A DNA stretch of 64,000 bases from an uncultured Verrucomicrobiales bacterium (GCA_949373085.1 CASICJ010000002.1:147798-211797), one strand, 5' to 3'. Positions 1 to 9,794 are shown, numbered from the stretch's first letter. Notes: a model not told the origin generated them from the sequence alone. Translations and numbers: made by a program.

Positions 1-947
1 CCCACTTCCCGCTTCATGCCCTCCCGCAAGATATCGCCAAATATGAAAACACCTACATTCCCGGATGGGATTCGATCCGCCAAGCTCGTCACCAACGCAT
101 GACCAAACTAGGATTTCCAAAGGTCAATCTTTCACCAGTCCTTCCAAACCTTGGTCCTCCCTATCACTTCCCTGACCAACTCAAAATTCTCGGTTCAGGT
201 GAAGTAAACCGCCCCCTCCCTTGGGGGAAACTCACCAAAGAACAGAAAGCCTTTCAGTCGAGAAAAATGGCTATTCACGCCGCCATGATCGACCGTATGG
301 ACCAGGAAATTGGCCGTATTATTACCCATCTCAAAAAAAGAGATCGTTTCGATAACACCCTCATCATCTTTCTCTCCGATAATGGAGCGAGCGCCGAGAT
401 TATGGTTCGGGGCGATGGCCACGATCCCACCGCTCCTCTCGGGTCAGCGGCAACTTATCCTTGCCTCGGCCCTGGTTGGTCAACTACTGCCAACACCCCC
501 TTCAAAAAACACAAAACCTGGACTCATGAAGGTGGAATCTCTACTCCCTTGATCGCGCACTGGCCGCAAGGTTTCGAGGCGAAAAATAAATTTCGACACA
601 CTCCGGCTCACGTCATCGATCTCCTTCCAACCTTTCTTGAGATAGCCAAAATTGAGAATGAAACTTCTATTATTAAAAGCCCTGGTAAGAGCCTCCTCCC
701 GGTCTTTAAAGAAGATCAAAAGGATCTTCATCCAGATCTCTGGTGGTCACACGAAGGTCATAACGCCATTCTCAAAGACGGCTGGAAAGCGGTTTCATCT
801 TTCAAAGAACCGTGGGAACTCTACCACCTTTCCGCTGAGCGCAGTGAAACCAACAATCTAGCAAAAAAGAACCCTGAAAAACTGAAATCTCTCGTCGCAC
901 TCTGGAATAAAAGAGCAGATCAATTTATTGCTGATTCAAAAAAATAA
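1..947 (+). CDS. Sulfatase (arylsulfatase family), C-terminal part
   Basis: The reading frame is open from base 3, so the gene begins outside the window and only about 315 C-terminal residues are present. The sulfatase fold is recognised from [13 protein letters not shown] (metal-binding DNG motif) and [14 protein letters not shown], and from the family ending in which ...[20 protein letters not shown] precedes the final helix. The formylglycine site lies upstream, out of view. Family enzymes hydrolyse sulfate esters, often on algal polysaccharides, in the periplasm or outside the cell. It sits just before a DUF1080 gene, a frequent pairing in Verrucomicrobia and Planctomycetes. A second, complete sulfatase with the same C-terminal motifs is at 45095-47281. 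Substrate unknown. Confidence 0.93.
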   Translation, partial: HFPLHALPQDIAKYENTYIPGWDSIRQARHQRMTKLGFPKVNLSPVLPNLGPPYHFPDQLKILGSGEVNRPLPWGKLTKEQKAFQSRKMAIHAAMIDRMDQEIGRIITHLKKRDRFDNTLIIFLSDNGASAEIMVRGDGHDPTAPLGSAATYPCLGPGWSTTANTPFKKHKTWTHEGGISTPLIAHWPQGFEAKNKFRHTPAHVIDLLPTFLEIAKIENETSIIKSPGKSLLPVFKEDQKDLHPDLWWSHEGHNAILKDGWKAVSSFKEPWELYHLSAERSETNNLAKKNPEKLKSLVALWNKRADQFIADSKK

Positions 948-987
948 GAGCCTTCCCAAGGCATACCCCAAACCGTTAGCTTGCGAA

Positions 988-1725
988 ATGTTCTTTCAGA
1001 AAGCGTTCATAGTAGCTCTCCTCATTTCAGCTCTTCCCGCCCAGGAAAAGAACGCAGCACCTTTATCAGAACAATTTGGGTTCACCCACCTTTTCAATGG
1101 CAAGGATCTCACCAACTGGGTCGACGTCAACACCTCGTCCGAAACTTGGTCAGTGAAAGATGGAATCCTCGTTTGTTCCGGCAAGCCCATCGGGGTGATG
1201 CGGTCAGAAAGACAATACGAAAACTTTATTCTCGTCATCGAATGGCGACACATGGAAGCCGGCGGAAACTCTGGGGTCTTCCTCTGGAGCGATGCCAAGC
1301 CATCCGGAAACCGGCTTCCAAAAGGCATGGAAGTTCAAATGCTGGAACTGGAATGGCCTAATATTCACAAAAAACGTGACGGCTCGCCAAATCACCCCGG
1401 CTACGTCAGCGGCGAACTATTCGGCGCAGGTGGAATGAGAGCGATCCCGGAAAATCCACGCGGCTCGCGATCCATGTCCTTTGAAATGCGCTGCAAAGGG
1501 AAAGGCGAGTGGAATCAATACGTCATCGTGGCGGTCGATGGCACCGTCAAACTTTCAATTAATGGTAAATTCGTCAATGGCATCCGCGAAGCCGATCTCC
1601 GTAAAGGCTACCTTTGTCTAGAAGCCGAAGGCGCAGAAATACACTTTCGAAAAATCGAGATTATGGAACTCCCTTCAGGACGTGCCGCCGATCTTGGCAT
1701 GACGCTCAATCAGCAGAAAAAATAG
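988..1725 (+). CDS. DUF1080 / 3-keto-disaccharide hydrolase domain protein
   Basis: A 245-residue secreted protein. The start at 988 is preferred over the upstream in-frame ATG at 928, which lies inside the sulfatase, because it puts a signal peptide ([19 protein letters not shown]) at the N-terminus. Residues 31-240 form a DUF1080 jelly-roll: [14 protein letters not shown] at the start, GGNSGVFLW in the middle, and a final strand ending in [10 protein letters not shown]. The family includes 3-keto-glycoside hydrolases, and the concanavalin-like fold suggests sugar binding. It follows the sulfatase by about 40 nt and precedes the LamG/propeller gene by 13 nt, so an operon for carbohydrate processing is likely. 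The exact substrate cannot be read from the sequence. Confidence 0.9.
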   Translation: MFFQKAFIVALLISALPAQEKNAAPLSEQFGFTHLFNGKDLTNWVDVNTSSETWSVKDGILVCSGKPIGVMRSERQYENFILVIEWRHMEAGGNSGVFLWSDAKPSGNRLPKGMEVQMLELEWPNIHKKRDGSPNHPGYVSGELFGAGGMRAIPENPRGSRSMSFEMRCKGKGEWNQYVIVAVDGTVKLSINGKFVNGIREADLRKGYLCLEAEGAEIHFRKIEIMELPSGRAADLGMTLNQQKK

Positions 1726-1738
1726 ACCCAACGAGTGA

Positions 1739-4462
1739 ATGAAACGATTACTACTCATCTTGACCCTTTCCCCCATTGCTCATGCTGGGCTTCTCGGTTC
1801 TTGGATACTAAACCAAAAAAACTTCACCGGCCAAAAACTCAATCCCGCAGGTGAAGCACAGGAAGTTCCAGAATTCGATACTGATGGCAACCTTGTTTTT
1901 TCCTCAAAGCAGCACATTCTTCTTCCTGAAGAATCCGCGAAAAAACTCCCCCTCCAGACCTTTGCCATTGAAGCACGGGTGAGGATTGACCAAATCCAAA
2001 AATGGGGCTCAATTTTGAGTTACAGTCAGGATAACGGTAGCTACGAGCGCGGTTGGATCCTCGGATACAATGGCTCTCGCTTCTCCTTTCGGCTCTCCAC
2101 CGGTGATCGACTTCTCGAAGTCGCTGCGCCTGAAACATTTGAACCCGGCGAATGGAATCACCTCTTCGCAACCTATGATGGTAATAAGATGAGCCTCTAT
2201 TTAAATGGGAGTCTGGTTAGCTCGCGGATTGTCACCGGGCCTATTGTCCTACCCGATATCCCAACTCCGTTCGTAATCGGTGCTTATAAGGACAAGGATG
2301 AGTTTTTCCCCATCAATGGCCGTATCGAGTCGCTCCAATTTTACGATTCCCTGCCGACCCCTAAGGACCTCGCGATCATCGCAAAAGAATTTTCTGTCGT
2401 TTCCTTTTCGGTTCGCCCCGCTGTTCGATTTTTAGCTCCAGGAAAGGCACTCCTTTTTTGGGAAGCTAGCCACCCTGGCAAGGCCATTATTGGATACGGG
2501 ACAACCCGGAAACTTGGCAGTATCGTGGAATCTAGTTCAGAAGACTTGCGCCACGAAGTCATACTCGACAACCTAGAGTCACATACCCGCTATTCCTACC
2601 GGATCAGCTCCAACACTGAAAACGGCGAAAAATTTAGCCCCCTCTACGAGTTTGACACCAGCATGAATTACATGCCGGCTCCGGCTTCTGATAGCGACCA
2701 CCCTCTTGCCAAAACCTATCTACAAGATCTTCCTGCCCAGCCCGGGTTCGCTGTCATTGTGGGACTCACCAATGGCTCGCTTGCCAAAGCCATCGCCTCT
2801 CAAAGCCAACTCAACGTGACGGCCTTTGATGATGACCTCGAAAAGGTTAACGCCTTGCGGAAAGAGCTGACAGACTCTGGTATTCATGGCTCCAGAATCA
2901 CCATCCTCCACCTTCCCAACCTTGACTACATCCCACTCACTTCTTGCGTTGGAAACCTCGTCTGCACCGAACGTGAAACTCCACCCTGTTCTGCTTCCGA
3001 ACTCTCCCGACTCACCCGGCCAAAAGGTCGTACCGTCTTGCCGGACAGGACCCTTAACACCCGCCCTCCCATTCCAGGATCCGGTGAATGGACCCATCAA
3101 TACGGGCCACCATCAAACACCACCTACTCCAACGAACGCCTTGGCGGCGCTCAAGCTGTCGATGAATTGGAGCTCCAATGGATTGGCCGGCCCGGTGCCA
3201 ACTTTGGCATTGATCGGCAACCCCGCATGTCCGCTCCTCTTGCGACCAATGGGCGCATGTATCATCAGGGACTCAACCGACTCATGGCGCTCGACGCCTA
3301 CAATGGCCAAATTCTCTGGGGCATGGAAATCCCAGACCTTCGTCGGGTCAACGTCCCCCACGATAGCGCCAACTGGTGCGCAGACGACAGCAACCTTTAC
3401 GTCGCTGTCAAAGATCTCCTTTGGGTGCTCGACGGATCCACCGGAAAACGCGTCTCAACCTTAAAGCTCACCTCCTCCCAACGCGAAACACACGAGTGGG
3501 GCTTCATTGCCCAAGAAGGAGACAACGTCATCGGATCCTCCGTCCGTCTGGGAGCCGAGTTTAAAAAATACTTCGGGGACGCTTGGTATGACAAAGTTGG
3601 CCGCGAGTCCGACACTGCCAATGTTCTAAGCGACAATATTTTTAGATACTCAAAGTCTAACTGGAAAGGAAGCTGGACCTACTCGGGCGGGCTCATCATC
3701 AACCCGACCATCTCATTGGCAAAAGGTAAAATTTGCTTTCTTGAAACACGCAACCCCGAGCTCCAAAAATCCACCTCCGGCCGCGAGAGCACCAAAAATC
3801 ACTGGAATCAAATTCACGCCGTCTGTCTTGACGCAACTACCGGCAAGATCCTCTGGCAAAAGCCCTTCCCTAAAACTCTTCTCCGGACCGAGGAAAAAGG
3901 CTTCATCCAAGTTTCCTATGGATCCATGACATCCGAAGGCTTCCTCGTCACCCTCTCTGAAGGCGACACCCAAGAAACCGGTGAGCACAATGGAAAAGGG
4001 ATCTTCAGCTACCACTACTTTGACCTCGCCAATGGCGATCTCCGATTCCAATCCCAAACCCCGTGGCGAACCAACCACCACGGGTCCCACATTACCCATC
4101 CTGTCGTTTACGAGGACCGAGTCTACACCGACCCCACGGGAATCTCTCTTCCCGACGGAAAACCCCTCGATCACAAATACGGGCCTAAAACCAAATGCTC
4201 CGCCACAGTTGGAACAGCCTATGGACTGCTTTATCGAGGGATCGACGTAAGCCTCACCTTTTGGTCCAAAACCTCTAAGAAACAATCACACTGGCCCAGG
4301 CTCCGCCCCTCCTGCTGGCTCAGCGTCCTTCCCGCCCAGGGGCTCTTCCTCGCTCCCGAAGGCGGAGGCGGCTGTTCATGCGGCGGCTGGATGGAAACCT
4401 CACTTGCCTTTATTCCCAAAAACAATTCCGGCATCAAAGAGCCCACTCAGCCCAAAGAATAG
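1739..4462 (+). CDS. Secreted LamG + Rossmann-like + PQQ-type beta-propeller protein
   Basis: A 907-residue protein with a signal peptide (MKRLLLILTLSPIAHA). Residues 17-215 look like a LamG/concanavalin domain (GEWNHLFATYDGNKMSLYLNG). Residues 220-310 resemble a fibronectin-III-like module (HTRYSYRISS). Residues 335-430 resemble the Rossmann part of a methyltransferase (VIVGLTNGSLAKAIA, then VTAFDDDLEKVNALRKEL), with a degenerate glycine motif. From about 450 on there is a PQQ-type propeller (MALDAYNGQILWGMEIP, VLDGSTGKRV). The C-terminus carries LRPSCWLSVLPAQG and the Cys/Gly element GGGGCSCGGW. I know this domain combination from planctomycete and verrucomicrobial hypothetical proteins; no function is established. 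The gene sits between the DUF1080 gene and a second propeller gene, probably in the same transcript. Confidence 0.85.
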   Translation: MKRLLLILTLSPIAHAGLLGSWILNQKNFTGQKLNPAGEAQEVPEFDTDGNLVFSSKQHILLPEESAKKLPLQTFAIEARVRIDQIQKWGSILSYSQDNGSYERGWILGYNGSRFSFRLSTGDRLLEVAAPETFEPGEWNHLFATYDGNKMSLYLNGSLVSSRIVTGPIVLPDIPTPFVIGAYKDKDEFFPINGRIESLQFYDSLPTPKDLAIIAKEFSVVSFSVRPAVRFLAPGKALLFWEASHPGKAIIGYGTTRKLGSIVESSSEDLRHEVILDNLESHTRYSYRISSNTENGEKFSPLYEFDTSMNYMPAPASDSDHPLAKTYLQDLPAQPGFAVIVGLTNGSLAKAIASQSQLNVTAFDDDLEKVNALRKELTDSGIHGSRITILHLPNLDYIPLTSCVGNLVCTERETPPCSASELSRLTRPKGRTVLPDRTLNTRPPIPGSGEWTHQYGPPSNTTYSNERLGGAQAVDELELQWIGRPGANFGIDRQPRMSAPLATNGRMYHQGLNRLMALDAYNGQILWGMEIPDLRRVNVPHDSANWCADDSNLYVAVKDLLWVLDGSTGKRVSTLKLTSSQRETHEWGFIAQEGDNVIGSSVRLGAEFKKYFGDAWYDKVGRESDTANVLSDNIFRYSKSNWKGSWTYSGGLIINPTISLAKGKICFLETRNPELQKSTSGRESTKNHWNQIHAVCLDATTGKILWQKPFPKTLLRTEEKGFIQVSYGSMTSEGFLVTLSEGDTQETGEHNGKGIFSYHYFDLANGDLRFQSQTPWRTNHHGSHITHPVVYEDRVYTDPTGISLPDGKPLDHKYGPKTKCSATVGTAYGLLYRGIDVSLTFWSKTSKKQSHWPRLRPSCWLSVLPAQGLFLAPEGGGGCSCGGWMETSLAFIPKNNSGIKEPTQPKE

Positions 4463-4507
4463 CAGCCCCTTCTCCAATCTCCGGACCGAGCCCACCTCCC
4501 AAGCACA

Positions 4508-5851
4508 ATGTTCCGCCCAACTCTTACACTTTTCGTGATTTCCACTCTCTGCCCCGCAGAGGTCTGGCCAACTTATCGCCATGACAATCGCCGAAGCGGC
4601 GTGTCTCCCGCTTCTTTACAACTCCCGCTTACCGAAGCCTGGGTCCACAATGGCGGGCCTCCTCAACAAGCATGGACCGGACCCGCCAAGTGGGATGCCT
4701 ACTCCAGCAACGAAGGCCTGCAATCGATGCGTAACTTCGACCCCTGTTATTTCACAACCGCCGCCCATAATCTCATTTATTATGGGTCTTCATCAGACAA
4801 TGCTCTCCATTGTCTCGATGCCTCAACCGGAGAAGAACAATGGCAACACTTCACAAATTCCTCCGTCCGTTTCCCTCCCACCCTCGTGGGAGAAAAAGCA
4901 TGGTATGGATCCGATGATGGCTACGTCTACTGTTCAGATGCCCTGACGGGGAAATCCCTCTGGAAAAAACAAGCCGCACCTTCCGATCGCCTGATCCCCA
5001 GCAACGGCAAACTGATTTCGCCGTGGCCAGTTCGAACCGGAATCACCATTGAAGACGGCCGCGCCTTTTTCGCAGCCTCACTCCTGCCATGGAAGACTTC
5101 CTATCTTTGGTGTATCGATGCCAAGACGGCAGAAAAAGCCTACCTCACCGAGCATCAAGGCGTCACCCTTCAAGGAGCCATGCTAGCCGGAGGGAGCCGC
5201 CTTTATATCCCTCAGGGCCGCGCCGCGCCCATCACCCTAAATCAGAACGACGGCAAAAAGATAGGAACCATCGGACAGGCCGGAGGAACTTTTTGCCTCC
5301 TAACAGAGGACAATCAACTCATCGCAGGCCCGCCAAACCAAAAAGAACGGGACGAACAGTTACGCGTTGCCGACCCCAAATCCGGAAAACGACTCACAAC
5401 CTTCAACAATACCACCCGAGTCGTTGTCACGCAAGGGAAGGCCTTCCTCCATACCGTCGACAACCTGCAATGCCTCGACCTCACCCGAAAGGCTCAGCTT
5501 GAAACGCTCCTCGGCACCCAGAAGGCCGCTCTCAAAAAAATAGACCCGAAAGTTGAAACAAATCTCGCCCAAATTGAAGCTCTCAAAAAAGAGATCTCCA
5601 CACTTCAGACTCAAATCAAATCCTGCCTCCTCTGGACCATTGATCACCCTGCTCCCTTCGAACTTGTCGTCGCAGGCGATCAGCTTATCGTGGGTATCGA
5701 TAATCAAGTCTCCATTCTCGACATCAAAACCGGCAAGCCACTCTGGCAGCATAAAGTTACCGGAAAAGCATACGGACTCACTCCTGCCGAGGGACGCCTC
5801 ATCGTTTCCACTGATCTCGGCCACATTCATACTTTTCATTTCCAACCGTGA
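4508..5851 (+). CDS. Secreted PQQ-like beta-propeller protein
   Basis: A 447-residue protein with a short signal peptide (MFRPTLTLFVISTLCPA). It begins with WPTYRHDNRRSGVSP, typical of BamB/YxaL-like propellers, and shows repeated blades such as LHCLDASTGEEQWQHF, VYCSDALTGKSLWKK and VSILDIKTGKPLWQHK. A charged helical insertion with coiled-coil character (about residues 330-375, rich in K, E, L and Q) interrupts the last blades. No dehydrogenase catalytic motif is evident, so a structural or binding propeller is as likely as a PQQ enzyme. Its TGA stop overlaps the GTG start of the next gene by 4 bases, implying translational coupling. Confidence 0.88.
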   Translation: MFRPTLTLFVISTLCPAEVWPTYRHDNRRSGVSPASLQLPLTEAWVHNGGPPQQAWTGPAKWDAYSSNEGLQSMRNFDPCYFTTAAHNLIYYGSSSDNALHCLDASTGEEQWQHFTNSSVRFPPTLVGEKAWYGSDDGYVYCSDALTGKSLWKKQAAPSDRLIPSNGKLISPWPVRTGITIEDGRAFFAASLLPWKTSYLWCIDAKTAEKAYLTEHQGVTLQGAMLAGGSRLYIPQGRAAPITLNQNDGKKIGTIGQAGGTFCLLTEDNQLIAGPPNQKERDEQLRVADPKSGKRLTTFNNTTRVVVTQGKAFLHTVDNLQCLDLTRKAQLETLLGTQKAALKKIDPKVETNLAQIEALKKEISTLQTQIKSCLLWTIDHPAPFELVVAGDQLIVGIDNQVSILDIKTGKPLWQHKVTGKAYGLTPAEGRLIVSTDLGHIHTFHFQP

Positions 5852-6909
5852 AAAATCTCCTGATCTTTCTGTTGGTCACCTCCTCCGCTCTTGCCTGCCA
5901 GGTTCCCGTCTTTCGATACGCTCTGGAGCGCTGGCAATCCGATTCCTTCCGCTTGCAGTTGATTCATCAGGGCGAAGCACCGGCCAAATTATTGTTCGAG
6001 CCAAAGCACCTCAACCTCGAGTTTGAATCTCTGGACATGGACAAGCTCACCCGCAATGAGCGCTTTTCCGTCGTTGGACTCGAGAAGCTCACCGAGTATC
6101 CCGCCTTCCTCCTTCACCCTCCTAAAAGCTGGAAAAACAACGAGCCGCTTGTTTTCCGGGGCACTAAATCGGCTCTTGAAAGCATCATAGACTCGCCCCT
6201 CCGCCAGCGAATTAAGGACGACATCCTTGAAGGACAATCTACCGTCTGGATCCTTGTCGAAGGAACCGACCAAACCGCAAATGAAGCCATTTTCAATCTC
6301 CTTAACGACACTCTGCTAGAAGCCCAAAAAAGCATCCAGATCCCGGAAGGTGTTATTCAGGCCGATCAGGTTGGAAAAGTTGGCGAGGACATTAATCTCG
6401 ACGATGTGCTCCGTTCGTCCATCCCTCTTAAAATATCCTTCAAGATCGAACGGATCAGGCGCAGTGACCCCGCCGAACAAGCTTTCCTCCGTATCCTCAC
6501 CGCCAACCGGCATTCCCCATCCGAAGAACCACTTGTCGTCCCTGTCTTTGGCCGCGGTCGCACGCCCGGCCCACTTCTGGGAAGTTCCATCACGACCGAA
6601 ACGATCACCACAGCCTGTGAATACCTCTGCGGAGCCTGCTCCTGTCAGGTTAAAAGTGGCAATCCAGGCTATGATCTTCTCTTTCAGGCCAACTGGCAGG
6701 AGAAGCTTCAATCAGGACTCTTCGTGATCGACAAGTCACTCCCGACCGTTCTCCCCTCTCTTAACGATGAATCTTTACCTGCTCAGGAATCACTTATCGA
6801 GAAATCTTCTCTAAAATCCTACGTAGTTAGCTTTCCCAAGATCCTCTTGCTTGTTATCCCTATGGTCCTCCTCATAGGTACTATTTTTCTCCTGAAGAAA
6901 TCCAATTAA
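5848..6909 (+). CDS. Membrane-anchored Cys-rich protein of unknown function
   Basis: A 353-residue protein starting at GTG within the GTGA overlap with the preceding gene. It has an N-terminal signal segment ending at Cys17 (the residues before it, A-L-A, are not a canonical lipobox) followed by CQVPVFRYALERW, a motif I associate with conserved PVC hypothetical proteins. A large extracytoplasmic region follows, then a Cys cluster C257-x3-C261-x2-C264-x-C266 and a C-terminal transmembrane helix (about 330-349) with a KKSN tail. The cysteines could bind a metal or form disulfides. It lies directly before an FtsX-type permease, so a role as a partner of that transporter is possible but inferred from position only. 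Confidence 0.8.
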   Translation: MKNLLIFLLVTSSALACQVPVFRYALERWQSDSFRLQLIHQGEAPAKLLFEPKHLNLEFESLDMDKLTRNERFSVVGLEKLTEYPAFLLHPPKSWKNNEPLVFRGTKSALESIIDSPLRQRIKDDILEGQSTVWILVEGTDQTANEAIFNLLNDTLLEAQKSIQIPEGVIQADQVGKVGEDINLDDVLRSSIPLKISFKIERIRRSDPAEQAFLRILTANRHSPSEEPLVVPVFGRGRTPGPLLGSSITTETITTACEYLCGACSCQVKSGNPGYDLLFQANWQEKLQSGLFVIDKSLPTVLPSLNDESLPAQESLIEKSSLKSYVVSFPKILLLVIPMVLLIGTIFLLKKSN

Positions 6910-6960
6910 AATCTCCGCTGATTCGCTAGTCTGATTACGCCCCTTCATCCATTTCCCATT

Positions 6961-8172
6961 ATGCTCTTGGCCGAAATCAAACACCGGAAGTTCAACTTCA
7001 TCATCGCTACCGTAACTGCTGCTGCTGCTATCTGTATCTGGCTTACCGCAGAGGAAAGCTTAGACAACTTTGACCAAAATACCGAAGCCCAACTCAGCTC
7101 TCTAGAATACGAAACCAACGCTGAGATGATCCAGCTTGAGAACGACATTCGCAAAACCATGAAAGGTCTTGGTTTCAACGTCTTCCTCTTCCCCAAAGGC
7201 GAAGAAATCTGGCAAATTAAGGAAAGGGGATACTCCGAAAAAACACTCTCTGAGGACTCCGTTCACAAACTTGCCGAAAGTGGAATCGTCACCGTTAACC
7301 ACCTTCTTCCTCAGCTATCAAAACGAGTTCACTGGGAAGAACAAAATCGATCTATCCTTCTTGTCGGCGTTGAGGGACAAGTTCCTATCGCCCATAGATC
7401 CAAAAAGAAACCCATCATGAATCCTCTTGATCTGGGAACAATTAATCTCGGCTACGACCTACACCAACCCCTCGGACTCAAAAACGGTGATCAGGTGACC
7501 CTTAACAACCAAACCTACACTCTTGCCCAAACCTATCCCCCAAGAAACTTCCGCGACGATAGCTCGGCATGGATACACCTTGATGAGGCACAAAAACTAT
7601 TTGGGCAACCTGATCGAATTAATGCGATTTTAGCCCTCGGGTGTAATTGCGCCTCTATTGATCGACTCGGCGAAATTCGTTCAGAGATTTCCAAGATTCT
7701 CCCTGAGGTTCAAATTATCGAACTTGGCTCCTCCGCCATGGTTCGTGCAGAAGCTCGCAACAAAACCGGTAATCGAGCCAAAAAAGCCAAAACTGCAATC
7801 ATAAAAAGTCGCGCAGCTGCTCGCTCCGAACGCGCTCGTTTTTCTGCAGTCCTCTCCCCAATCATTGCAAGCGGCGCCTTTCTCGCTCTCGCATATCTTT
7901 CCTTTGCTAACGTCCGTGAAAGGCTTCCGGAAATTGGCACTCTTCGTGCGATTGGTGTCAGTCATTTCAAAATTGCAAAACTCCTGCTCGCCCGAGCTGC
8001 TCTAATCGGCCTTCTCGCAACCGTACTGACCTTCACCATTTCCAAAGTCTTCTCATTTTCCTTCCCTCCCATGAGTTGGCTTTTCATTCCCCTCGTTAGC
8101 GCAGCTGCAACGTGGCTCTCGACCATCTACGCTCTCACACGCGATTCTGTTATCCTGCTCCGAAACAATTGA
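6961..8172 (+). CDS. ABC transporter permease, FtsX/MacB type
   Basis: A 403-residue protein. One transmembrane segment at residues 9-28 is followed by a long extracytoplasmic domain with a helical, coiled-coil-like beginning (about 30-65). Three more membrane segments lie near the C-terminus (about 300-320, 345-365, 370-390), with RLPEIGTLRAIGVSHFKIAK, the coupling-helix signature of FtsX-family permeases, between them. This is the topology of MacB/LolC-type mechanotransmission permeases. No ATPase gene is adjacent on this strand; the nearest matching ATPase (LolD/MacB type) is at 12216-12881 on the other strand. It ends 6 bases before the convergent molybdate-type ATPase gene. Confidence 0.88.
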   Translation: MLLAEIKHRKFNFIIATVTAAAAICIWLTAEESLDNFDQNTEAQLSSLEYETNAEMIQLENDIRKTMKGLGFNVFLFPKGEEIWQIKERGYSEKTLSEDSVHKLAESGIVTVNHLLPQLSKRVHWEEQNRSILLVGVEGQVPIAHRSKKKPIMNPLDLGTINLGYDLHQPLGLKNGDQVTLNNQTYTLAQTYPPRNFRDDSSAWIHLDEAQKLFGQPDRINAILALGCNCASIDRLGEIRSEISKILPEVQIIELGSSAMVRAEARNKTGNRAKKAKTAIIKSRAAARSERARFSAVLSPIIASGAFLALAYLSFANVRERLPEIGTLRAIGVSHFKIAKLLLARAALIGLLATVLTFTISKVFSFSFPPMSWLFIPLVSAAATWLSTIYALTRDSVILLRNN

Positions 8173-8178
8173 AAATTG

Positions 8179-8811
8179 CTAATCCATCACCACCACCCGG
8201 TCTGCAATGGCCTCCGCTTCTTTCTTAGAATGAGTGACATGTAAAGCGGTCACACCCTCTCTCTCAATCATCTTCCGAATCACGCCAAGCACCTCATCAT
8301 GACGAGCTTCATCTAAACCCGATAGCGCTTCGTCCAGACAAAGTAATTTTGGTCTCAGCGCAAGAGCTCTACCCAAGGCAACTCGACGAGCTTCGCCACC
8401 CGAGAGCCCTTCTGGTAAGCGACTCAAAAGCCCCTCCAATCCGAGATCTCCTGCCAAGTTCTTCACCCGTTCCTTTATTTCCTCAAGCTTCCAACCATGA
8501 AGTTTAAGACCAAACTCCATTTGCTCTCGGACCGTCAAAGATGGGAAAAGAGCAACATCTTGCGGTACCAGTCCAATTCCCCGTGCCCCAGGCGGCAAAT
8601 TTGTCACCTCTAGTCCACCAAGAAAAATGCGACCGCCAACCGGCCCATCGCGTAATCCACAAACCGTTTCAAGGAGCGTCGTTTTCCCGCAACCACTTGG
8701 CCCCATTAGAGCAACACACTCACCCTCCCCAATCTCCAACGAAAAGGGGGACAGGACAAATTCCCCTGCTTGGACCGTCACCTGTTCCAGCATTAAAATG
8801 TTATCACTCAT
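8179..8811 (-). CDS. ABC transporter ATP-binding protein, molybdate/tungstate type
   Basis: A 210-residue nucleotide-binding subunit with Walker A GPSGCGKTT, Q-loop LVPQDVALFPSLTV, signature LSGGEARRVALGRAL, Walker B LLCLDEALSGLD and switch His in LHVTHSKKEAEAIADR. It lacks the C-terminal TOBE/MOP domain of classical ModC, so regulation by bound oxyanion is unlikely. Its ATG start overlaps the TGA of the permease gene (ATGA), showing that the two are translated together. Context with a ModA-like binding protein suggests import of molybdate or tungstate. Confidence 0.9.
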   Translation of the reverse strand: MSDNILMLEQVTVQAGEFVLSPFSLEIGEGECVALMGPSGCGKTTLLETVCGLRDGPVGGRIFLGGLEVTNLPPGARGIGLVPQDVALFPSLTVREQMEFGLKLHGWKLEEIKERVKNLAGDLGLEGLLSRLPEGLSGGEARRVALGRALALRPKLLCLDEALSGLDEARHDEVLGVIRKMIEREGVTALHVTHSKKEAEAIADRVVVMD

Positions 8812-9794
8812 ATTGCTCCTCCTCGCCCTGCCAGATATCTCACTATCAAAAGAGTTGAGACCGCCAACAGAATCATCAGAAGCGAAAGTGCCGCCGCTCC
8901 TGGTAAATTCCCTATATTGATTTCAAGGAAAACCGACGTTGCCAACACTTCAGTCCGGCCACGTGTCGCTCCCGCAAAGATTAAGATTGGCCCAAACTCT
9001 CCCAGCGCTCTCGCCCACGCCATTGTTCCTGCCGCCACTATCCCCTTGCCGGCCAATGGCAAAACAACTCGTATAAATGCCTGCCCCCGATTACATCCTA
9101 AAGTCATCGCAACCTCTTCATAACGCGGGCTAATCTGATCAAAGGTCGTCCTCATTGTCCTAACCGCAAAAGCCGCTGCCACCGGAAACTGAGCCAAAAC
9201 CACTCCTAACGGATGAAAGGTCATTGGAAAACCAACCTCACTTACAATGTCCTCGAGTGATCTCTCACTTCCAGAAAACACAAGGCTCAGAAGTCCAAAT
9301 AAAACTACGCTTCCCAATAAAAATCGTATTATAATCTCATTGCCTTTTTGAGCTACTCCCCAAATCGCAGCTATCAATGCACCACCCGCTAACATTCCGC
9401 AACAAGCCGATGGTGAAATCCGATTGAACAGAATTAAAAGGCTTAAGCCCACAATCAAGGGAGGTAGTAAAATCGGAATATCCAGAAGTGTATCTACCAA
9501 GGCTCTTCCCCGAAATTGATATCGGGACAAGAGATAGCCCACCGGAACCGAAACCAATACTGAAAGAATTGCTGTCGCCGTACAAGTGACGAAAGTCAGT
9601 ATAATTGAGTGCTGAATATCGGCATCCTTCAAAATCTCACTCGCCTGGCTCCACGAAACTGTCAGCACATTTGCCCCCACCATTAAAAGCAGGAGTCCTA
9701 GGTAGGCTGCGACCACAAAGACGAGGAACAGAAGAAAAGGCCACTCCGGCCTAACCCTCCAAATCTTTTGATCACTACTGATGTCCTTCTCCAT
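8808..9794 (-). CDS. ABC transporter permease, ModB/TupB-like, with central insertion
   Basis: A 328-residue integral membrane protein of the CysT/ModB type. The EAA loop is clear: YEEVAMTLGCNRGQAF followed by VVLPL. Typical ModB is near 225 residues. The excess sits between LPPLIVGLSLLILF and the EAA region, where an extra stretch of about 70 residues contains two further hydrophobic segments and a polar loop. It is coupled to the ATPase gene downstream by a 4-base overlap. The binding-protein gene lies upstream, separated by 208 bases. Molybdate or tungstate is the most likely cargo; sulfate is a weaker alternative. Confidence 0.88.
   Translation of the reverse strand: MEKDISSDQKIWRVRPEWPFLLFLVFVVAAYLGLLLLMVGANVLTVSWSQASEILKDADIQHSIILTFVTCTATAILSVLVSVPVGYLLSRYQFRGRALVDTLLDIPILLPPLIVGLSLLILFNRISPSACCGMLAGGALIAAIWGVAQKGNEIIIRFLLGSVVLFGLLSLVFSGSERSLEDIVSEVGFPMTFHPLGVVLAQFPVAAAFAVRTMRTTFDQISPRYEEVAMTLGCNRGQAFIRVVLPLAGKGIVAAGTMAWARALGEFGPILIFAGATRGRTEVLATSVFLEINIGNLPGAAALSLLMILLAVSTLLIVRYLAGRGGAI

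Noticed and set aside
3713..4285. 190-codon antisense frame inside the propeller gene
   Set aside because: Shadow of a strongly coding plus-strand gene in a GC-biased region.
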